NCBI GenBank assembly: GCA_016699675.1
Contig: CP064985.1
Span: 3,410,001-3,474,000 of the forward strand
Source: Austwickia sp.
GTDB taxonomy: Bacteria; Actinomycetota; Actinomycetes; Actinomycetales; Dermatophilaceae
Direction: 5' to 3'
DNA: 64,000 nucleotides
Below, in pieces: positions 58,669 through 64,000 of the stretch; position 1 is the first letter of the stretch; the number at the start of each line of letters is the position of its first letter. Both the position numbers and the translations under genes were made by a program. Below the pieces are notes generated by a model. That model searched no databases, had not been told where the DNA came from, and saw nothing but the letters and a program-made list of their open reading frames with translations.

Positions 58669-59523
58669 ATGACCTCGACCACCCACGACGTACCCGTGGC
58701 CCGCGTCGTCCCGCCGGATGGCGGCGTGTATGACGTTGCCGGCGAGGCGCCTTCGCCGCCGATCCCGGTCGAGGTGACCGTGGTCGAGACCGACCGCGGC
58801 GACATCTGGGAACTGGCGCCCGACCCGATGGACGGCGCGTCGCGGGTGCTGCTGCGCGAGGTCGCCGCGTGGGCCGCGGAGTGGGCGCCGGACGGGCGCG
58901 CGCGGCTGGTGGTGGACGTCCCCAACGCCGTGGCCGCGGCGAGCGGGTTCCTCGACCCGGGCGCCGCCCGGATGCTGCCCGTCGTCGCCGCCACCCAGCC
59001 GGGCGAGCGGCTCGCGGAGGAGATGCTGACGGTGTGGCTCGCGGTCGTCGCCGCGGGCGGGGCGGTGGGTTTCCGACGCGAGGCGACGGCGGCCCAGATC
59101 CGGCCCGTGCTGGAACGGCAGCTCGACGCGACGGCGCAGGGCCGGGCCGTGCTGGTCACCACGCGCGACGCGGACGCCGCGCTGCTCGGGTTCGGTTGGT
59201 GGGATGTGGCCGCGAATCCGCTGTTCGCGCACGTGGCGCACCTATCGCGGTTCCAGGTCCGACCGGAGTCCCAGGGCGGCAACATCGGCCGGGTTCAGAT
59301 GGCCGGGATGCACCGAATCGCGCGGGGGTTGCCGGGGGTCGAGCTGTGCGAGCTGGCGTATCGCAGCGGCACCGGGGTGTCGCGGTTCTATGACCGATGC
59401 GGGTACGTCGAGGTGGGGCGGCGGCCCGGGACCGTCCGGGTCGCGCCGGGCGATGACCGCGATTCGGTGCTGATGTTGCGGCGGGTCGACGGGGGAGAGC
59501 TGCGCTACGACGGCGGCAGCTGA
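58669..59523 (+). CDS. GNAT-like N-acetyltransferase
   Basis: A 284-residue protein ending in a GNAT-like half: FGWWDVAANPLFAHVAHLSR, then FQVRPESQGGNIGRVQMAGM (the RxxGxG loop is replaced by SQGGNIG), and GVSRFYDRCGYVEVGRRPGT. The N-terminal 120 residues look like a second, degenerate acetyltransferase or unrelated alpha/beta domain. Substrate unknown. It follows hflX by 61 bases on the same strand. Confidence 0.75.
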   Translation: MTSTTHDVPVARVVPPDGGVYDVAGEAPSPPIPVEVTVVETDRGDIWELAPDPMDGASRVLLREVAAWAAEWAPDGRARLVVDVPNAVAAASGFLDPGAARMLPVVAATQPGERLAEEMLTVWLAVVAAGGAVGFRREATAAQIRPVLERQLDATAQGRAVLVTTRDADAALLGFGWWDVAANPLFAHVAHLSRFQVRPESQGGNIGRVQMAGMHRIARGLPGVELCELAYRSGTGVSRFYDRCGYVEVGRRPGTVRVAPGDDRDSVLMLRRVDGGELRYDGGS

Positions 59524-59552
59524 TCTGACCGATCATCCGCGTGGCGTGCCCT

Positions 59553-59570
59553 GGTAGATCTTGTTCTACC
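59553..59570. promoter_or_regulatory. Inverted-repeat operator before the toxin-antitoxin genes
   Basis: GGTAGA-TCTTGT-TCTACC has six-base arms around a six-base spacer, 19 bases before the antitoxin ATG. It overlaps the likely promoter, and autoregulation by antitoxin or complex is typical of such modules. Confidence 0.6.
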
Positions 59571-59589
59571 CGCGGCGTACCGTGGGTCT

Positions 59590-59844
59590 ATGCGCACTGT
59601 CGGAGTCAAGGAGCTCACCCAGAACGCGAGCCGGGTTCTGGGTGACGTCGAGGCCTACGGGGAAGCCCTGATCACCGTGGCCGGACGTCCCGTTGCCGTG
59701 CTGTCACCGGCGATCGACCGGCAACGCTGGGTGTCAACAGCCGAGCTGCTCGCGGCGGGTGCTGCCCAGGAGCAGACCGAATGGCTCGACGAGCTGTTGA
59801 CCGACCGTCGAGACGGCGACATGACCGATCCCTTCCCGAGGTGA
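59590..59844 (+). CDS. Phd/YefM-type antitoxin
   Basis: An 84-residue antitoxin. The Phd/YefM DNA-binding N-terminus is clear (MRTVGVKELTQNASRVLGDV, then GEALITVAGRPVAVLSP), with a flexible acidic C-terminus that would wrap the toxin. ATG 59590. Its TGA overlaps the toxin GTG by four bases (GTGA). Confidence 0.85.
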   Translation: MRTVGVKELTQNASRVLGDVEAYGEALITVAGRPVAVLSPAIDRQRWVSTAELLAAGAAQEQTEWLDELLTDRRDGDMTDPFPR

Positions 59845-60284
59845 CCGCGCGCATCCGCGCGGTCCTCGACACCAGCGCCATCGTCCTGCTGGAGTCGTTG
59901 GCCGGGCTGCCCGAGGCCTGGATGTGGTCGCTGTCCTCGTTGAGCTACGCCGAGCTGGCGTGGGGGGTGGAGCGGGCCGACGGCGACAAGCGGGCGCGGC
60001 GCCAGCGACTGGTCGCCGTGGCGCGCGCGACCCTCGGTGGCGGGCTCCCGTTCGATGACGCGTGTGCGGGCCACTTCGGCTACCTCTGTCACCTCACCGA
60101 GCGGGCGGGGCGTCGACCGCGTGGCCGCGGCACCGACCTGCAGATTGCGGCGGTGGCGATGCGGCACGGCGCCGTACTCGTCACAGCCAATCCCGCTGAC
60201 GTCGTCCATCTCGCGCCCGAGCTACCCGTTCTCGAGATCGGTCGGGACGGACGCGCCGGGCGACTGCATGCGGCGCACGGTTGA
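59841..60284 (+). CDS. PIN-domain toxin (VapC-like ribonuclease)
   Basis: A 147-residue PIN-domain toxin. Acidic residues of the nuclease centre are Asp10 (VLDTSAIVLL), Glu near 36 (SYAELAWGVERA) and Asp near 97 (GRGTDLQIAAVA), with LVTANPADVVHL as the last. VapC toxins cut tRNA or rRNA. The start overlaps the antitoxin stop. Pairing with a Phd-type antitoxin rather than classical VapB is common. Confidence 0.87.
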   Translation: MTARIRAVLDTSAIVLLESLAGLPEAWMWSLSSLSYAELAWGVERADGDKRARRQRLVAVARATLGGGLPFDDACAGHFGYLCHLTERAGRRPRGRGTDLQIAAVAMRHGAVLVTANPADVVHLAPELPVLEIGRDGRAGRLHAAHG

Positions 60285-60360
60285 CCGGCGAGCGGTTGCC
60301 CGGTCTGGCTGCTCGGATAGGCGCGCGGACCACGGGACTGGGCCGCCGTACGATCTGTCC

Positions 60361-60784
60361 ATGGGCGGCAAAATGGTCCCGAAGATCGTCCTCGCGGCTC
60401 TTCGAGCTGCAGCGGTATTACTCGTGGATCGTGGACCGGTTCCACATCTCGACGCAGGCCTACCAGCTGATGACGCACGGCCGCCGGTACGACTTCGGCT
60501 GGCTGGAGGACCGGCTGGCCGCGCTGAACTTCCGGCTGGTGTTCCTCACCCGTAGTCCAGAGTCGTTCGCGGCCGCGCTGGAGCGGCGGCTGCTGGTCTC
60601 GGGCAAGCCGAGCCAGTACGACGACCTCAACATGTTCGTCCGGGAACAGGAGGTGCTGGCGGACCTGGTCGCGGCGTCGCGGCTCACGACGCTGACCGTG
60701 GACGTGTCGGAGTCGGACGTGCCGGCGACGACGGAGCGGATCGTCGACTGGATGGAGGCGACGGGGGGCCTCTGGTTGGCGTGA
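60361..60784 (+). pseudogene. Nucleotide kinase-like gene with deleted P-loop
   Basis: ATG 60361 opens MGGKMVPKIVL, the kind of strand that leads into a P-loop, but the frame then shifts near 60393 and continues as LFELQRYYSWIVDRFHISTQ in another frame. That continuation, with VFLTRSPESFAAALERRLLV, looks like the C-terminal half of a thymidylate-kinase-like protein. The Walker A and following segment are missing, so an internal deletion with a frameshift is the best reading. A chance short frame from 60281 also covers the region. Confidence 0.6.
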
Positions 60785-60794
60785 GGCGTTTCCG

Positions 60795-60857
60795 GCGACG
60801 ATCAATACCTCTCGTGTGTCGCCGTTTCGGTCGTCGACGACTGGTATTGATCGTCGC
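60795..60857. repeat. 15-base perfect inverted repeat, 33-base spacer
   Basis: GCGACGATCAATACC (60795-60809) and GGTATTGATCGTCGC (60843-60857) are exact reverse complements. It is less GC-rich than its surroundings. It lies between the kinase remnant and a convergent DUF2752 gene, so it may be a terminator; the end of a lost element is an alternative. Confidence 0.75.
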
Positions 60858-60895
60858 GCGGTACGCCGGTCAGTGGCGACGCGATGGTGTGCCGG

Positions 60896-61357
60896 CTACG
60901 CATGCGGCGCCAGGAACTCCCCGCCCGGGAGGTTGCGGGCCACGCCGAAGGCGAGGCCGACGAGGCACACCACCCAGACGGCCCAACGCGGGACGATCGG
61001 CCGCCACCGGCCCGGGGCGGTCTCGCCCCGCCACGCCCGGCGGATCCACACGATCCAGAACCAGACGGCGAGCAGGATCAGCGGGATGGCGATGGCGTTC
61101 CAGGCGATGGAGGCCGCGACGTCGAGCCGGGTCAGCGCGTGGACGGCGCGTAGGCCGCCGCAGAGGGGGCAGTACAGGCCGGTGAGGGCCAGCGAGGGAC
61201 ACACGGGGTAGCGGCCGGGCACGCCGGGGTCGACCGCCGCGACGAGGGCGGTGGCCGCCAGCGCCAGCCCCGCGGCGGCGAGAGGCGGTCGCAGGAGGGG
61301 CGAAGCCTGGATGCCGCGGCGACGGGGGTCAGGGCGAGGAGCGACCAGCTGGCTCAC
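60896..61357 (-). CDS. DUF2752 family membrane protein
   Basis: A 153-residue membrane protein with about three or four helices. The family motif is LYCPLCGGLRAVHALTRLD, where the Cys pair may bind metal or form a disulfide. SIAWNAIAIPLILLAVWFW is the next helix. The function of DUF2752 proteins is unknown. It is divergent from dinG by 68 bases. Confidence 0.85.
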   Translation of the reverse strand: MSQLVAPRPDPRRRGIQASPLLRPPLAAAGLALAATALVAAVDPGVPGRYPVCPSLALTGLYCPLCGGLRAVHALTRLDVAASIAWNAIAIPLILLAVWFWIVWIRRAWRGETAPGRWRPIVPRWAVWVVCLVGLAFGVARNLPGGEFLAPHA

Positions 61358-61425
61358 CTCCTGGGTTTGTCCCCACCGCCGCTACGGTCCGGACAGTCTA
61401 CGAGCGGGGCCCGTAGTCTGTCCGG

Positions 61426-63741
61426 GTGCCCGACCTCGACCGCCTCGCCATGTTGCGTGCCGCCGTGGCAGGCATCGGGGGGAGCGAGCGCCCCGGGCAG
61501 GTGGCCATGGTGGAAGCCGTCGATCGCGCCGTCGCCGAGGACCGGCACCTGCTCGTCCAGGCCGGAACGGGCACAGGCAAGTCGCTGGCCTACCTCGTCC
61601 CCGCCGTCGCGCACGCCGTCCAGACCGGCCGGCCCGCGATCGTCGCCACCGCCACGCTCGCCCTGCAGGCCCAGATCGTCGACCGCGACATGCCCCGGCT
61701 GGCCGACGCGGTGCGCTCGATCGTGGGGCGGCGCCCGACGTACGCCCTGGTGAAGGGGCGCCGCAACTACGTCTGCGTCCATAAGACCGCGGGCGGGTTC
61801 CCCGACGACGACGAGGGCTCCCTGCTCTCGGTGGGGGCCGTCGACGCCGACGCCTCCCGGCTCGGTCGCGAGGTGGTTCGGCTGCGCGAGTGGGCGGAGG
61901 AGACCGACTCCGGCGACCGCGACGAGCTGGTCCCCGGCGTGACCGAGCGGGCCTGGCGGCAGGTCTCGGTCAGCGCCCGGGAGTGTCTTGGCCAGGCCTG
62001 CCCCATGCGCGACGAATGCTTCGTGGAGCGCGCCCGCGCCTCGGCCCACGACGTGGATGTCGTCGTCACGAACCACTCCTTCCTCGCGATCGACGCCTTC
62101 GAGAACCGCAGCATGCTTCCCGAGCACGATCTCCTCGTGGTCGACGAGGCCCACGAGCTCGTCGACCGGGTCACGGCCACGATCACGGATGAGCTGACCC
62201 CCGCCGCCATCCAGTCCGCCGCCCGCAAGGCCGGCAAGCTCGCCGACACCGGTGAGCTGGACCAGACCGGCGACGTCCTCGCCGCGGCCCTGGACCCCCT
62301 CGCGGAGGGCCGCCTGCGCGGCCTCCCCGAGCTGCTGGTCCTCTCCCTGGCGCAGGTGCTCGACTCGGCCCGCGACGTCGCCAGCCAGCTCAAGCCGCAG
62401 GGTGGCCAGCGGGCCGAGCCCGACGGCGCCCGCGCGGTGGCCCGGGCGGCCGTGGACGAGATCTTCACCGTGGCCGAGCGGCTGCTGGAGGACCGCGAAC
62501 TCGACGTCGCCTGGATCACCGACGAGCCCCGCCGCGGCAAGGTCCTGCGCGTCGCCCCGATGAGCGTGGCGATGGCGATGCGGGACGCCCTGTTCGGCGA
62601 CCGGACCGTCATCATGACCTCGGCGACGCTCGAACTCGGCGGCAGCTTCGATGCGGTGGCCGGCACGCTCGGGCTGCGCGGCGAGGGCGCGCCGGAGTGG
62701 GACGGCCTCGACGTGGGCAGCCCGTTCGACTACCCCCGGCAGGCCATCGCGTACGTCGCCCGCCACCTGCCGGCCCCCGGTCGAGACGGCACCGCCCCGC
62801 AGGCCCTCGACGAGATGGAGGCGCTGGTCCGAGCCGCCGGCGGCCGCACGCTGGGCCTGTTCTCCTCGATGCGCGCGGCCCGGGCGGCGACAGAGGAGCT
62901 GCGCGAACGCCTCGGCGAGGACTACCCCATCCTCTGCCAGGGCGAAGACCAAACCCCCACCCTCGTGCGGCAGTTCGCCGCCGACGCCCGCACCTGCCTG
63001 TTCGGCACCCTGTCGCTCTGGCAAGGCGTCGACGTCCCGGGGCCGGCCTGCCAGCTCGTCATCATCGACCGCATCCCGTTCCCGCGGCCCGACGATCCGT
63101 TGGCCAGCGCGCGCAGCGAGGAGATCGGCCGCCGCGGCGGGAACGGCTTCATGGCCGTCTCCGCGACCCACGCGGCGCTTCGCCTCGCGCAGGGCTCGGG
63201 ACGGCTGGTCCGGCGTGCGGACGACCGGGGGGTCGTCGCGTTCCTCGACTCACGAATGATGACCGCGCGGTACGCCGGGTTCCTGCAGCGCTCGCTGCCC
63301 GACTTCTGGCCGACGACCGACCGGGCGCTGGTCCTGGCCGCGCTGGCCCGCCTGGACGCGGACGCCGCGCCGGTCCTCGGCATCGACGCCCCGGCCGCCC
63401 GATCCGCCGCCATCGAGGGGGAGGGCGCCGACGCCGAGGCGGCCAGCCCCGGCCTCGCCTCGCCCAACGGCTCCGAGAACGCCCAGCCGCCGGCCGCCGG
63501 GGAGAGCGAGCACCCCACGCCGCGCGTGGCGGACGCCGTACCCACCGGCGCTCCCGTCGCCGACGCGACCCGCACCGCCGTCGTCGACGGCGCCGCGTGG
63601 ACGGCCGAGGACGACGACGAGCTGCGGGACGGAGCGGCGCTCGGGCTCGACCCGGACGAGCTGGCCGAGCACCTGGACCGGCCCGCGCCGGACGTTTTGC
63701 GCAGACTTGCCGCCTTGGGGCTGGACCAGCAGGTACGTTGA
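61426..63741 (+). CDS. dinG: DinG/XPD-type ATP-dependent helicase
   Basis: A 771-residue helicase of the DinG family (5'-3', iron-sulfur). Walker A is VQAGTGTGKSLAYLVPAV near 44, and DEAHELVDR is motif II near 239. Four Cys for the [4Fe-4S] cluster are seen (RRNYVCVHK, then ARECLGQACPMRDECF). SATLELGGSF and QGSGRLVRRADDRG are later motifs. The last 120 residues are a variable linker and a small helical end. GTG 61426. No SOS box is visible upstream. Confidence 0.94.
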   Translation: MPDLDRLAMLRAAVAGIGGSERPGQVAMVEAVDRAVAEDRHLLVQAGTGTGKSLAYLVPAVAHAVQTGRPAIVATATLALQAQIVDRDMPRLADAVRSIVGRRPTYALVKGRRNYVCVHKTAGGFPDDDEGSLLSVGAVDADASRLGREVVRLREWAEETDSGDRDELVPGVTERAWRQVSVSARECLGQACPMRDECFVERARASAHDVDVVVTNHSFLAIDAFENRSMLPEHDLLVVDEAHELVDRVTATITDELTPAAIQSAARKAGKLADTGELDQTGDVLAAALDPLAEGRLRGLPELLVLSLAQVLDSARDVASQLKPQGGQRAEPDGARAVARAAVDEIFTVAERLLEDRELDVAWITDEPRRGKVLRVAPMSVAMAMRDALFGDRTVIMTSATLELGGSFDAVAGTLGLRGEGAPEWDGLDVGSPFDYPRQAIAYVARHLPAPGRDGTAPQALDEMEALVRAAGGRTLGLFSSMRAARAATEELRERLGEDYPILCQGEDQTPTLVRQFAADARTCLFGTLSLWQGVDVPGPACQLVIIDRIPFPRPDDPLASARSEEIGRRGGNGFMAVSATHAALRLAQGSGRLVRRADDRGVVAFLDSRMMTARYAGFLQRSLPDFWPTTDRALVLAALARLDADAAPVLGIDAPAARSAAIEGEGADAEAASPGLASPNGSENAQPPAAGESEHPTPRVADAVPTGAPVADATRTAVVDGAAWTAEDDDELRDGAALGLDPDELAEHLDRPAPDVLRRLAALGLDQQVR

Positions 63742-63793
63742 CCGCGCGGTGACCCGACGTTTCCGCACTGACCTCACCCGACCTGGAGCCCGC

Positions 63794-64000
63794 ATGAGCA
63801 GCACCCCCACGAGCGACCACGGCCATCGGCCCGGCCACGCCCGCCGCACCCTTCTCGGCACCGGCGTGGGCAACATGCTCGAGTGGTACGACTGGAACGT
63901 CTACGCCACCTTCGCCGTGTACATGAGCAAGCAGCTCTTCGACGCCAGCAACGAGACCTCGGCGCTGCTGCAGACCCTGGCGGTCTTCGCGGTCGGCTTC
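63794..64000 (+). CDS. MFS transporter, MHS family, cut by window end
   Basis: The first 69 residues only. GTGVGNMLEWYDWNVYATFA is characteristic of metabolite:H+ symporters (ShiA, ProP, KgtP group). ATG 63794 has GGAG in front. The substrate cannot be told from this part. Confidence 0.85.
   Translation, partial: MSSTPTSDHGHRPGHARRTLLGTGVGNMLEWYDWNVYATFAVYMSKQLFDASNETSALLQTLAVFAVGF

Overview
The window is very GC-rich chromosomal DNA from an actinobacterium. The backbone fits this: DUF3046-recA-recX, miaB, miaA, dapF, hflX and dinG appear in the usual actinobacterial order, with rimO-pgsA-cinA-clgR, ftsK, RNase J, a long Lhr helicase and an Nei2-type glycosylase nearby. Overall gene content suggests a Micrococcales member, perhaps near Intrasporangiaceae/Dermatophilaceae. 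That placement is an inference; no rRNA or other decisive marker is present. I saw no rRNA, tRNA, CRISPR array or insertion sequence.

Layout. 1-3.9 kb: end of an ABC transporter gene, a glycerophosphodiester phosphodiesterase, a frameshifted APC permease and a frameshifted small hypothetical gene. 3.9-6.5 kb (minus): a tight three-gene operon of a (X)GAD-repeat peptide, a JmjC/cupin oxygenase and a Suc_Fer-like thioredoxin-fold ferredoxin, which is the best candidate for an undescribed system. 6.6-12.9 kb (minus): an iron-sulfur redox operon of a GltD-like NAD(P)H oxidoreductase, pyruvate:ferredoxin oxidoreductase and a dihydroorotate-dehydrogenase-like flavoprotein. 13-20 kb: dapB, an acetate uptake transporter, cstA-ybdD, azlCD and an acetyltransferase. 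20.4-24.6 kb: thyA-folA, RNase J and an HTH protein. 24.7-34.9 kb: ftsK, a dipeptidase, rimO-pgsA-cinA-clgR, a secreted subtilisin and nei2. 35-42.8 kb: lhr, DUF3046-recA-recX and a MhuD-like heme oxygenase. 43.3-49 kb: miaB, then a Pnkp/Hen1 RNA-repair operon broken by four apparent single-base indels and one in-frame stop. 49-64 kb: miaA, Nudix, dapF, an RsmC-like methyltransferase, a five-gene Vor-type 2-oxoacid:ferredoxin oxidoreductase operon, hflX, a Phd/VapC toxin-antitoxin pair, a kinase remnant lacking its P-loop, dinG and the start of an MFS transporter.

How it works together. Two separate 2-oxoacid:ferredoxin oxidoreductase operons, with ferredoxin domains and an NAD(P)H-linked flavoprotein, point to ferredoxin-based carbon metabolism under low oxygen. 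Acetate uptake, CstA-YbdD and AzlCD point to scavenging of small carbon compounds. recA carries both a LexA box and a match to the LexA-independent PafBC promoter. A perfect Crp/GlxR-type palindrome lies between thyA and RNase J. Accessory blocks (MhuD, Pnkp-Hen1, Vor, toxin-antitoxin) interrupt the conserved recA-to-dinG order, and most decayed genes lie in or near such blocks.
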